A DNA stretch of 64,000 nt from the NCBI RefSeq assembly GCF_016583565.1, contig NZ_NRRF01000002.1, positions 119,901-183,900 of the forward strand, in the 5' to 3' direction. Position numbers and translations under genes: made by a program. Source of the stretch: Thiocystis violacea. GTDB taxonomy: Bacteria; Pseudomonadota; Gammaproteobacteria; Chromatiales; Chromatiaceae. The notes below the pieces were generated by a model. The model saw nothing but the letters and a program-made list of their open reading frames with translations. It had not been told where the DNA came from and did no database searches. Positions 37,012 through 45,281 of the stretch are shown one piece after another (positions within the stretch are counted from its first letter, which is position 1; every line of letters begins with the position of its first letter).

Positions 37012-40000
37012 TCAGTCGCCCGCCAGCTCCTGCTCCAGACGCCGCTTGACGTCTCCAGGCGAGCCGGTTCGGCGCGCTAGCAGATCATAGGCGACTGGCA
37101 CCACGAAGAGCGTGAAGAAGGTCGCGGCCAGGACGCCTGCCAGGATCACGGTGCCGATGACCGTGCGCGTCTCCGCGCCGGCGCCGCTCGACAGCAAGAG
37201 CGGCACCGAGCCCGCCGCCGTCGTGATCCCCGTCATGAGGATGGGGCGTAGCCGCACACTCGACGCCTCCAGCAGCGCGGCGCGAAATTCCTGTCCCTGG
37301 TCGCGCAGTTGGTTGGCGAACTCCACGATGAGGATGCCGTTCTTGGCCGCAAGCCCCACCAGCATGATGAGTCCGATCTGGCTGTAGATGTTGAGCGTTT
37401 GACCCGTCGCCCAGAGTCCGGCCAGCGCGCCCGCCATGGCGAGCGGGACGGTCAGCATGATGATGAAGGGGTGGATCCAGCTCTCGAACTGGGCGGCGAG
37501 CACCAGATAGACGACCAGGACGCCGAGCACGAAGACGAAAAGCACGCCCTGGCTGCTCGATCGGAAGTCGCGACTCTCACCCTTATAGTCGATCTGGGCG
37601 CGCTCCGGGAGGTGCTTCCTGACCTTGCTCTCCAAGTCGGTGAGAGCGTCGCCGAGCGCGAGCCCATCGGCCAGGCTCGCCTCGATGGTGATGGCTCGGA
37701 TGCGATTGAAGCGGTTCAGACTCTGCGAGTCCGCGGACTCGACCACCTTGACCAGGTTGGCGAGCGGGATGAGCGCGTTGCTGCGGGATGAGCTGACGAA
37801 GAGGTTGTCGAGGCTTGCCGGGGTCCGCTGCGCGTCGCGCTCGCCTTCCAGGATGACGTCGTACTCCTCGCCGCCCTCGAGATAGGTGGTGACCTTGCGT
37901 GAGCCGAGCATGGTCTCAAGGGTGCGACCGATGGTCCCGACGGTCACGCCGAGATCCGCCGCGCGATCGTAGTCGATCTCCACCTGCAGCTGCGGCTTGG
38001 TCTCTTTGTAGTCCCAGTCGATGCCCGTGAGACCTGGATTGTCCTTCTCGATCTCGGCGAGCAGGATGTCGCGCCACTGCGCCAGCTCCGCATAGGTGCC
38101 CCCGCCGAGCACGAACTGGACGGGTTTCTGCGTCCGTCCACCGAACCCCTGACGCATGACCGGAAAGGCCTTGACGCCTGGCAGGTCGGCGAGCTTTGCG
38201 CGGATCTCGTCCATGATGACCCAGGCGGAGCGCCGCTTGGCATAGTCGTCGAGCACCAGAATGACGATGCCCGTGTTGAAGGTCGCCGTATTCGAGAACG
38301 ACCTCGGTGTTCGCACCAGGACCCGCATGGCCTCGCCGTTGTCCGAGTACGGCAGCAGGCGCCGCTCGATCTCGTCCATGTACTCCTTCATGTAGGCATG
38401 GGAGGCGCCCTCCGGCCCGTTCACCATGATGAAGAAGGCCCCGCGATCCTCCTTGGGCGTGTATTCCTGTGGGATCTGCTGGAACAGCCAGACGGCGGCA
38501 CCCAGGGTTGCGACCAGGCAGACGACCACGATCCAGGGTTGGCGCAGCAGCAGGCCGAGCAGGCGCGCATAGGCACGTCGAACCCAGTTGAAGCCTCGGT
38601 CCACCAGATGGAGCAGGCTGAAGGCGTCGGAGCGCTCCGGATGAGCTTCCGGCAGCACCTTGGAGGCCAGCATCGCGGACAGCGAGAGCGCCACGATAGA
38701 GGAGAAGACCACCGCAGCCACCATGGTCAGGGCGAACTCGGCGAAGAGGCGTCCGAGATCGCCCTGCAGGAAGGCGATGGGCACGAAGACGGCGACCAGC
38801 ACGATGGTGGTTGCCACCACGGCGAAACCGACCTGGCGCGTGCCGCGATAGGCCGCCACCAGACGGGACTCGCCATACTCCTCCATCCGGCGGTGAATGT
38901 TCTCCAGCACCACGATGGCGTCGTCGACCACCAGCCCGATGGCGAGCACCAGGGCGAGCAGGGTCAGGATGTTGATGGAGAAGCCGAGTGCCAGGAGCAC
39001 TGTGAAGCTGGCGACGATGGACACGGGCACGGTAACGGCCGGCACCAGTGTGGTGCGCAGGCTGCCGAGAAAGAGAAAGATGACCAGGATGACCAGGACG
39101 ATGGCGATGCCCAAGGTCTTGTAGACCTCGCGGATGGCGTCCTTGATGAAGACCGAGGTGTCGTAGCTCTGCTTGATGGCCATGCCCTTGGGCAGGCTGG
39201 GGTTGATGCGCTCCATCTCGGCCTTGGCGGCATCGGCCACGGCGATGGTGTTGGCCGTCGACTGCTTGATGATGCCGATGCCGACCATGGGCACGCCATT
39301 GCCGCGAAAGAAGGTGCGATCCTCCTCGGTGCCGCGCTCGACGCGGGCGACGTCGCCCAGACGCACCAGATAGCCGTCCTCGCCGCGCGCCAGGACCAGT
39401 TGGGAGAAGTCCTGGGCCGTGTTGAAGGTGCGGGTGACGCGGACGCTGAACTGCCGATCGATGGACTCCACATCGCCGGCCGGCAGCTCCAGATTTTCCG
39501 CGCGCAGGGCGTCCTCCACGTCGGCGACCGTGATGCCACGGGCCGCGAGGGCGCTGCGGTCGAGCCAGATGCGCATCGCGAAGACCTGGTTGCCGCCGAC
39601 GCGCACGCGCGCGACGCCGTCGAGCACCGAGAAGCGGTCCACCAGATAGCGGCGGGCATAGTCGGTCAGCTCGGGCACGCTCATGCGGTCGCTCGCCAGA
39701 TTGAGCCACATGATGACGTCTTCGTTGCTGTCGACCTTCTGGATCTCCGGCGGCTCGGCCTCCGACGGCAGCTGGTCCAGGATCGCGGAGACGCGGTCGC
39801 GGATGTCGTTGGCCGCGCCGTCGATGTCGCGGTCGATGTTGAATTCGACCGTCACCTGGGAGCGGCCGTCCTCGCTGGTCGACTCGATGGTGCGAATACC
39901 CTCGATGCCGGCGATGCGGTCCTCGACCAGCTGGGTGATACGGTTCTCCACCACGATGGCCGCCGCGCCGGGATAGAGCGTCTCGATGGAGACCACCGGC

Positions 40001-40125
40001 GGGTCCGTGTCCGGGTATTGGCGCAGCGGCAGGCGGTCGAAGGAGACCAGGCCGAAGGCGACCAAGAGCAGCGAGAGGACGCTCGCGAGCACCGGCCGGG
40101 TGATGGAGAGATCGGAGAGGATCAT
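37012..40125 (-). CDS. RND-family efflux pump inner-membrane transporter
   Basis: The 1037-residue protein has the AcrB-type layout: 12 membrane segments and two large periplasmic loops. The proton-relay residues are present: the Asp pair in GLVVDDAIVVLENIHRRM (segment 4) and the Lys in AAKNGILIVEFANQL (segment 10). The start [16 protein letters not shown] and PLRQYPDTDPPVV resemble the MexK/MdtB/AcrB branch of hydrophobe/amphiphile exporters rather than metal exporters. Its ATG overlaps the adaptor stop by four bases. No outer-membrane channel gene is near, so a TolC-type channel elsewhere would be needed. Substrate unknown. Confidence 0.95.
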   Translation of the reverse strand: MILSDLSITRPVLASVLSLLLVAFGLVSFDRLPLRQYPDTDPPVVSIETLYPGAAAIVVENRITQLVEDRIAGIEGIRTIESTSEDGRSQVTVEFNIDRDIDGAANDIRDRVSAILDQLPSEAEPPEIQKVDSNEDVIMWLNLASDRMSVPELTDYARRYLVDRFSVLDGVARVRVGGNQVFAMRIWLDRSALAARGITVADVEDALRAENLELPAGDVESIDRQFSVRVTRTFNTAQDFSQLVLARGEDGYLVRLGDVARVERGTEEDRTFFRGNGVPMVGIGIIKQSTANTIAVADAAKAEMERINPSLPKGMAIKQSYDTSVFIKDAIREVYKTLGIAIVLVILVIFLFLGSLRTTLVPAVTVPVSIVASFTVLLALGFSINILTLLALVLAIGLVVDDAIVVLENIHRRMEEYGESRLVAAYRGTRQVGFAVVATTIVLVAVFVPIAFLQGDLGRLFAEFALTMVAAVVFSSIVALSLSAMLASKVLPEAHPERSDAFSLLHLVDRGFNWVRRAYARLLGLLLRQPWIVVVCLVATLGAAVWLFQQIPQEYTPKEDRGAFFIMVNGPEGASHAYMKEYMDEIERRLLPYSDNGEAMRVLVRTPRSFSNTATFNTGIVILVLDDYAKRRSAWVIMDEIRAKLADLPGVKAFPVMRQGFGGRTQKPVQFVLGGGTYAELAQWRDILLAEIEKDNPGLTGIDWDYKETKPQLQVEIDYDRAADLGVTVGTIGRTLETMLGSRKVTTYLEGGEEYDVILEGERDAQRTPASLDNLFVSSSRSNALIPLANLVKVVESADSQSLNRFNRIRAITIEASLADGLALGDALTDLESKVRKHLPERAQIDYKGESRDFRSSSQGVLFVFVLGVLVVYLVLAAQFESWIHPFIIMLTVPLAMAGALAGLWATGQTLNIYSQIGLIMLVGLAAKNGILIVEFANQLRDQGQEFRAALLEASSVRLRPILMTGITTAAGSVPLLLSSGAGAETRTVIGTVILAGVLAATFFTLFVVPVAYDLLARRTGSPGDVKRRLEQELAGD

Positions 40126-41282
40126 TGGCCGCGCTCCGTCATGGCGCGCAGATCGCGCGAGCCGTCATCCACGGCCAGGATCTCCAGCGGCTGCCCCGGT
40201 CTGAGCTTGTCGTTGCCGTCCGTGACCACGCGATCCCCCAACTCCAGGCCCTTGCGCACCTCGACCAGTCCGGGAAGACGGGTGCCGATCTCGATCTCTC
40301 GACGCTCCGCGGTGAGACCGGCATTGCCCTCGGCGAGGACCATGACGAAATGGCCCATGCCCTCGTGGAGCAGTGCCGCCTCCGGGATCACGATGCCGTT
40401 ACGTGGCTTCGTCAGCAGCTCGACCTGCATCAGCAGGCCGGGTCTCAGCTTGGCGTCCGGGTTGGGGATGAGTGCGCGCACGAGCACGGAGCGCGTTACC
40501 GGATCGATCCGGCTGTCGACGCCGCGCACCACGCCAGCGAACACCTCATCGCCGAAGGCCGCCGTCGTCGCCAGGATCTTCAGACCAGGCGCGACGTCGG
40601 CCAGATAGATGCTCGGCACCGAGAAGTCGAGCTTCATGACACGGTCTTCGTCCAGCGTCGTGATGAGGTCGCCGGGCTCCACCAGCGCCCCGCGGCTGAT
40701 GTTGCGCAGACCAAGGACGCCACCGAAGGGGGCCTTGATGATGCGATCCGCGAGGCGCGACTCCAGCGCTACCAGGACAGCGCGTGTCGTGTCCAGATCC
40801 CGCTTGCGCTCGTCGAGCAAGGACTCGGAGGCCGAGCGCTGAGCGACCAATGATTTGACGCGCTGGTATTGGCGCTCGGCTTCGTCCACCCGCACCCGCG
40901 CCTCTTCCAGCAAGGCATGCTCCTCCGCGCTGGTCATCTCGACCAGGAGGGCGCCGGCCTTCACCCGTTGGCCGTCGTCGAAGTGAACGACCGAGATGGT
41001 TTCGGTGACATTGGAGGTGATGGAGACCGACTCGTTGGCCTTGAGCGTGCCCAGGGCCTCGACATCGTCGGTGATGGCTTGGGCGCGCGTCTGCGCAACG
41101 ATGACGGCTGCAGGCTTGGATGCGGAGGGTCCGCCCGGCTGCGCCCTGGCTTCGACCCCGAGTAGGAGCAGGCAAGAAAGGCCGAGCAGACAGGCGCGGC
41201 GGCGCGGACAGGGCAGGTCGGGCAAGCTGATGTGCGGCATCTGTTCCAGGACTCGTTGGGGGCTGCGGCTGACTTTTGACAT
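40122..41282 (-). CDS. RND efflux periplasmic adaptor (membrane fusion protein)
   Basis: The 386-residue product has an N-terminal signal ([18 protein letters not shown]), a barrel-sandwich half ([15 protein letters not shown]), a helical hairpin (about 115-190), the returning lipoyl half ([20 protein letters not shown]), and a beta-barrel and membrane-proximal domain ([28 protein letters not shown]). It links the RND transporter to an outer-membrane channel. There is no lipobox. Start ATG 41282 has no clear ribosome site; ATG 41240 is an alternative that still keeps the signal. Divergent from the molybdenum-enzyme genes by 299 bases. Confidence 0.93.
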   Translation of the reverse strand: MSKVSRSPQRVLEQMPHISLPDLPCPRRRACLLGLSCLLLLGVEARAQPGGPSASKPAAVIVAQTRAQAITDDVEALGTLKANESVSITSNVTETISVVHFDDGQRVKAGALLVEMTSAEEHALLEEARVRVDEAERQYQRVKSLVAQRSASESLLDERKRDLDTTRAVLVALESRLADRIIKAPFGGVLGLRNISRGALVEPGDLITTLDEDRVMKLDFSVPSIYLADVAPGLKILATTAAFGDEVFAGVVRGVDSRIDPVTRSVLVRALIPNPDAKLRPGLLMQVELLTKPRNGIVIPEAALLHEGMGHFVMVLAEGNAGLTAERREIEIGTRLPGLVEVRKGLELGDRVVTDGNDKLRPGQPLEILAVDDGSRDLRAMTERGQ

Positions 41283-41581
41283 GGAGGGGCGAGGGTGCCA
41301 CTTTGTTCCGGAAGGGGCTTAGAATTCGCGAACGGCATGGGGCCTTGGATGCGGTCGGCGACTGCGGGGCGCGGACTCTCGTGCCCGCGCGAGCGTCGAA
41401 GGCGGTGTCTTTGCCGCCGGTTTCCGCCGGGCCAGCGGCCACCGTTGGGGTCGCGGCGGGCCTCGATGCTTCGCGGTTCCGGCCAGGAGTTATTGATCTT
41501 TTAACGGGCTCACTTTCACCATTGCCTAAAATCTGCAATGCTAGCGGGCCTGCCGTCTGCTTGACCCTGACTCGAGATGCG
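41283..41581 (+). promoter_or_regulatory. intergenic region between efflux adaptor and 2Fe-2S subunit
   Basis: The 299 bases hold no gene that I can support. A TAAAAT box at 41527-41532 in an AT-richer stretch (about 41488-41535) is a possible -10 for the plus-strand genes, but no good -35 lies at the right distance. Confidence 0.3.
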
Positions 41582-42046
41582 ATGATCTCCTTGACGTTGA
41601 ATGGCGAGCCCCGCGCGCTCGATCTGGATCCGGAAATGCCGTTGCTCTGGGTGCTCCGCGACCACCTGGGGCTGATGGGCACCAAATACGGCTGCGGCAA
41701 GGCGGAGTGTGGCGCCTGCATCGTTCATTTGGACGGTGAGCCGGTTAATGCCTGCATGACGCCCCTCTCTCAGGTCGAAGGCCGATCGGTGACGACGATC
41801 GAGGGATTGTCGTCGGACGGACGGCATCCGCTGCAATTGGCTTGGATCATCGAGCAGGTGCCGCAGTGCGGCTACTGCCAGCCCGGTCAGATCATGATGG
41901 CGGCGGCGCTCCTAAACAAGCATCCGCGTCCCACCGACGCCCAGATCGAAGAGGCGATGTCTCGCGTGCTGTGCCGCTGCGGCACCTACGAACGCATCCG
42001 TCGCGCGGTGCATCGCGCGGCGAGCCCAGAGGTCCAGAATGGCTGA
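41582..42046 (+). CDS. 2Fe-2S subunit of isoquinoline 1-oxidoreductase-like molybdenum enzyme (IorA-like)
   Basis: The 154-residue product is the small electron-transfer subunit of a xanthine-oxidase-family enzyme. A plant-ferredoxin-like cluster is bound by [17 protein letters not shown] and NAC, and a second cluster by QCGYCQPGQ and [14 protein letters not shown] 41582 gives the usual start [17 protein letters not shown]; the frame is open further upstream without support. It overlaps the large subunit by eight bases. All eight cluster cysteines are present, in contrast to the altered active site of its partner. Confidence 0.93.
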   Translation: MISLTLNGEPRALDLDPEMPLLWVLRDHLGLMGTKYGCGKAECGACIVHLDGEPVNACMTPLSQVEGRSVTTIEGLSSDGRHPLQLAWIIEQVPQCGYCQPGQIMMAAALLNKHPRPTDAQIEEAMSRVLCRCGTYERIRRAVHRAASPEVQNG

Positions 42047-44213
42047 TGCCGGGGTCGGGCGGCGACTGTCCAGACGTTCCCTGCTCAAGATCGGTGCCCT
42101 CGCTGGCGGTGGCCTCGCGCTTGGCATTCATCTTCCGGTCCGTGCCGAGCTTGACCCCGAGCCTCGCTCTGCCGACGCCAAGACGGCGCCGGAAGCCCCC
42201 GTCGAACTCGCTCCCAACGCCTGGGTTCGGATCCATGGTGACGGGCGAATCGAGCTGGTGCTGGCGCGCTCCGAGATGGGCCAGGGCGTGATGACGGCCC
42301 TGCCGATGCTGCTGGCCGAAGAGCTGGAGGTCGGGCTCGATCAGGTGCAGCTGGTGATCGCGCCCGTCGCACGGGTCTACGCGAATCGTCTGCTCGGTGT
42401 TCAGGCGACTGGGGAGAGCACCTCGGTGCGCGATGCCTGGACGCCCTTGCGCGAGGCCGGTGCCGCGGCGCGCGCGCTGATGATCGCGGCGGCGGCATCC
42501 GTCTGGGAGGCCCTGCCGTCTGACTGTCAGGCGCGTCGCGGCCGGGTTCACCACAGCGACGGCGTGCGCAGTCTGTCCTATGGCGAGCTGGTCGCGACCG
42601 CCTCGGGGCTGGCGCCTCCGGATCGGGTGGCGCTCAAGTCCCCCGCTGCCTGGACCTTGATCGGTACCTCGCAGCAGCGCCTGGATACGCCGGAGAAGGT
42701 CTCTGGCGGCGCCCACTTCGGACTGGACATTCGCTTGCCGGGTCTCCTCTTTGCGACGCTCTACCGCTGCCCCGTGCCTGGCAGTCGGGTGCTGAGCTGG
42801 CGAGCGGCGGAGACCCTGAAGGTTGCGGGCGTGGTCGACGTCCTGGCGGTGCGCAACGGCATCGGCGTGGTTGCTGAGTCGACCTGGGCCGCCCTCCAGG
42901 GGCGCGCGCGACTGGATGTGAGCTGCAGGCCCACGGTCAATGCCAATCTGGATTCCCAGCGCATCCGGTCGCGGCTGCGCATCGGGCTCAAGGGGCGCTC
43001 GGCCGTCGCGCGCAAGTCGGGTGACGTGAGTCTTGCACTGGCGGCCGCCGCGCATGAGATCGAGGCGGTCTATGAGGTCGGCTTCCAACCGCACGCCTGC
43101 ATGGAGCCGATGAACTGCACCGCCGACGTGCAACCCGACCGCTGCGCCCTCTATGTCCCCACTCAGGCCCAGGAAGGGGCGAGGGCGATCGCGAGTGCGA
43201 TCACGGGCTTGGCGCCGGGACGGATCTCGGTCCACACCAGCTTGCTCGGCGGAGGCGACGGCCGGCGGTTGGAGCAGGACTTCGTCGTGGATGCGCTCGA
43301 GCTCTCGCTGCGTGTCCACCGACCCGTTCAAGTGGTCTGGACGCGGGAAGACGACTTCCGGCACGATTTCTTCCGGCCCATGACCCTACATCGTTTACGC
43401 GGGGGACTGGATGCCGAGGGCCGGGTGACCGCCTGGTTCCATCGCGTCGTGGGTCCCTCCGTCCTCGCCAGGCTGCGGCCGGACAGTATCCGCGATGGCA
43501 TCGATCCCTTCATGGTCGAGGGTGCCGCAGACATTGCCTACGAGATCCCCGATCTGCGCATCGAGTACCGGCGCGCCGATACGCCGGCCGCTGTCGGTCT
43601 TTGGCGCGGCGGCGGTTATGCCCACACGAGTTTTGCCGCCGAGTGCTTCCTCGACGAGCTTGCGGCTGCCGCCGGTCAAGATCCGCTCATGATGCGCCGC
43701 CACTTGTTGGCCGGCAGTCCGCGCCATCTGCGTCTGCTCGATCGCATCGGCGAGCGTGCTGGCTGGGGCGCGGCCGCCACGCAGGGGCTGGGGCGTGGTC
43801 TCGCGCTGGTCGCGGCCTTCGAGAGTCTGATTGCCATGGTCGCGGAGGTCGCCCTGGAGGGCGGGCGTGTGCGTGTCCATCGCGTCTTCTGCGTCGTGGA
43901 TTGCGGGCGTGTCGTCAATCCGGATCTGGTGCGCGGGCAGATCCAGGGCGGCGTCGCCTACGGGCTGACGGCGGCGCTCAAGGGTGAGATCAGCTTCACG
44001 GACGGGCAGGTCGATCAGCTCGATTTCGAGCAGTATCCGCTCCTGCGTTTCGGCGAGATGCCAGAGGTGGTGATCGATATCCTGCCGAGCGATGCGGATC
44101 CGGGCGGCGTCAGCGGCCTGGGTGTCCCGCCGATCGCTCCAGCCGTCGCCAACGCCGTCTTCGCCCTCACCGGGGAGCGCGTGCGTTCGTTGCCGATCCG
44201 GCTTGCCTCATGA
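42039..44213 (+). CDS. molybdopterin-binding large subunit of IorB type, with altered active-site residues
   Basis: The 724-residue protein has a twin-arginine signal ([20 protein letters not shown]), so the folded cofactor-loaded enzyme should be exported to the periplasm. The aldehyde-oxidase/xanthine-dehydrogenase molybdopterin domains follow in the single-chain IorB order, with [19 protein letters not shown] near residue 85. Two key sites differ from the family: the usual GGGFGRR reads GGGDGRR (D407), and the segment normally GVGEPG, which holds the catalytic glutamate, reads GVSGLG with Gly at 693, although the following [13 protein letters not shown] is conserved. It may thus be a non-hydroxylating variant. 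It is paired with the 2Fe-2S subunit; no cytochrome subunit is adjacent. Substrate unknown. Confidence 0.9.
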   Translation: MADAGVGRRLSRRSLLKIGALAGGGLALGIHLPVRAELDPEPRSADAKTAPEAPVELAPNAWVRIHGDGRIELVLARSEMGQGVMTALPMLLAEELEVGLDQVQLVIAPVARVYANRLLGVQATGESTSVRDAWTPLREAGAAARALMIAAAASVWEALPSDCQARRGRVHHSDGVRSLSYGELVATASGLAPPDRVALKSPAAWTLIGTSQQRLDTPEKVSGGAHFGLDIRLPGLLFATLYRCPVPGSRVLSWRAAETLKVAGVVDVLAVRNGIGVVAESTWAALQGRARLDVSCRPTVNANLDSQRIRSRLRIGLKGRSAVARKSGDVSLALAAAAHEIEAVYEVGFQPHACMEPMNCTADVQPDRCALYVPTQAQEGARAIASAITGLAPGRISVHTSLLGGGDGRRLEQDFVVDALELSLRVHRPVQVVWTREDDFRHDFFRPMTLHRLRGGLDAEGRVTAWFHRVVGPSVLARLRPDSIRDGIDPFMVEGAADIAYEIPDLRIEYRRADTPAAVGLWRGGGYAHTSFAAECFLDELAAAAGQDPLMMRRHLLAGSPRHLRLLDRIGERAGWGAAATQGLGRGLALVAAFESLIAMVAEVALEGGRVRVHRVFCVVDCGRVVNPDLVRGQIQGGVAYGLTAALKGEISFTDGQVDQLDFEQYPLLRFGEMPEVVIDILPSDADPGGVSGLGVPPIAPAVANAVFALTGERVRSLPIRLAS

Positions 44214-44253
44214 GCGGCGTCGTCTCCGGGCCTCAGCGCCGGCGACGCCGCTC
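44212..44253. terminator. 11-pair hairpin between convergent genes
   Basis: GAGCGGCGTCG (44212-44222) and CGACGCCGCTC (44243-44253) are perfectly complementary. The first arm overlaps the large-subunit stop codon. There is no T run; it may serve both the molybdenum-enzyme genes and, from the other side, sufE. Confidence 0.5.
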
Positions 44254-44352
44254 GGGTCCGCTGCAGCGCGATCCTGCCCAACCTCTCCGTCGCCGTTGCG
44301 TCCGCCGCGTGGACCCGCGCAGCTTGACGTGATCGGCTCCCTGAATCACCCA

Positions 44353-44787
44353 TCAGGCCGCGGCTTCGGCCAGCCGCTTCATCTTGTTCACGATGGCATA
44401 GACGCCGACATGCCGATTGGGGCTCAGATGCTCCTCCAGTTGCAGGCCGCTGAAGAGTGCATCGACGTCGAGCGCCTCGATGTCCGCCGGGGTCTTCCCG
44501 GAGAAGAGCCCGACGAGTAAGCCGACCACGCCCTTGATGATGGCCGTGTCGCAGTCGCCACGAAAGCGCAGCCGCCCATCTCGCTCGGGGTCCGGCTCCG
44601 CGGCGACATGGACCAGGCTCATGCACTCCATGACGCGATTCGCATCCGTCTTCTGCTCGGCGGGCATGGCCGGCAGTCGCTCGCCGATCTCGACCAGGTA
44701 TTGGTAACGCTGGTCCCAGTCCCCCAGCAGCTCGAAGTTCTCGATGATTTCGCCGATCTCGTCGTCTAGCATCTCGTCGTCTAACAT
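44353..44787 (-). CDS. sufE: SufE-family sulfur acceptor
   Basis: SufE proteins take sulfur from a cysteine desulfurase as a persulfide and hand it to the Fe-S scaffold. The acceptor cysteine is C55 in NRVMECMSLV; the family normally reads VxGC here, so the preceding Glu is unusual. The remaining fold matches (RYQYLVEIGERLP; FRGDCDTAIIKGVVGLLVGL). ATG 44787 is preferred and gives 144 residues; the first five codons are duplicated (MLDDEMLDDE), so an ATG at 44772 is equally initiating in form. It follows the A-type carrier gene by 32 bases. Confidence 0.9.
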   Translation of the reverse strand: MLDDEMLDDEIGEIIENFELLGDWDQRYQYLVEIGERLPAMPAEQKTDANRVMECMSLVHVAAEPDPERDGRLRFRGDCDTAIIKGVVGLLVGLFSGKTPADIEALDVDALFSGLQLEEHLSPNRHVGVYAIVNKMKRLAEAAA

Positions 44788-44819
44788 AGGGCGCGCTCGT
44801 CGCTCGGGTTCCGGGTGGG

Positions 44820-45146
44820 TCAGACGCTGAAGGATTCGCCGCAGCCGCATTGGTCCTTGGCGCGCGGGTTGTTGAACTCGAAGCCCTGGTTCAGGAGGTT
44901 CGATGTCACGAAGTCGATCTCCATGCCGTCGATGCGCTCCATGCTCTGCGCGTCGACGACCACTTTGACGCCATGGCTCTCGAAGACCTGGTCTCCGCCG
45001 TCGAGCGCATCGGCGTAATCCACCTCATAGGCGAATCCGCTGCAGCCGCTCTTCTTGGTGCCGACCCTGAGGCCGAGGCCCTGTCCCCGCTTCTCGAGCA
45101 TGCGCGCGACGTGCCGCGCGGCGGCCTCTGTCAGTGTGACTGCCAT
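44820..45146 (-). CDS. A-type iron-sulfur carrier protein (IscA/SufA family)
   Basis: The 108-residue protein has the three conserved cysteines C35 (KKSGCSGFAYEV), C100 and C102 (QCGCGESFSV). It carries Fe-S clusters or iron from scaffold to target proteins. IscA, SufA and ErpA cannot be told apart safely from sequence alone; pairing with sufE favours a Suf role. Start ATG 45146 follows AGAGGTAAGAGAG. A matching promoter is 39 bases upstream. Confidence 0.94.
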   Translation of the reverse strand: MAVTLTEAAARHVARMLEKRGQGLGLRVGTKKSGCSGFAYEVDYADALDGGDQVFESHGVKVVVDAQSMERIDGMEIDFVTSNLLNQGFEFNNPRAKDQCGCGESFSV

Positions 45147-45184
45147 CTCTCTTACCTCTTGGTTGAAAACGTGATGTCTGTCAG

Positions 45185-45213
45185 GAATTAGAACTGAAAG
45201 CCCCTGATTTCAA
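45185..45213 (-). promoter_or_regulatory. sigma-70-type promoter for the A-type carrier and sufE
   Basis: Read on the minus strand, TTGAAA (45213-45208) and TAATTC (45190-45185) are separated by 17 bases. Initiation near 45178 gives a leader of about 32 bases. The -35 overlaps an AAGCTT-centred palindrome TTCAAGCTTGAA, a possible operator. Confidence 0.55.
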
Positions 45214-45281
45214 GCTTGAACGCACCAAAACCGGCGAGTATCGTCATCCGTAGAATCCGCTGACGCCATGCCGACTCGCCC

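Noticed and set aside
38398..40608. 736-codon open frame on the plus strand
   Set aside because: Antisense to the RND pump and adaptor genes; translation is His/Asp/Gly-rich low complexity, typical of a shadow of a high-GC gene.
41892..43364. 490-codon minus-strand open frame over the molybdenum enzyme genes
   Set aside because: Antisense shadow without a recognisable product; the plus-strand Tat signal and cofactor domains are coherent.
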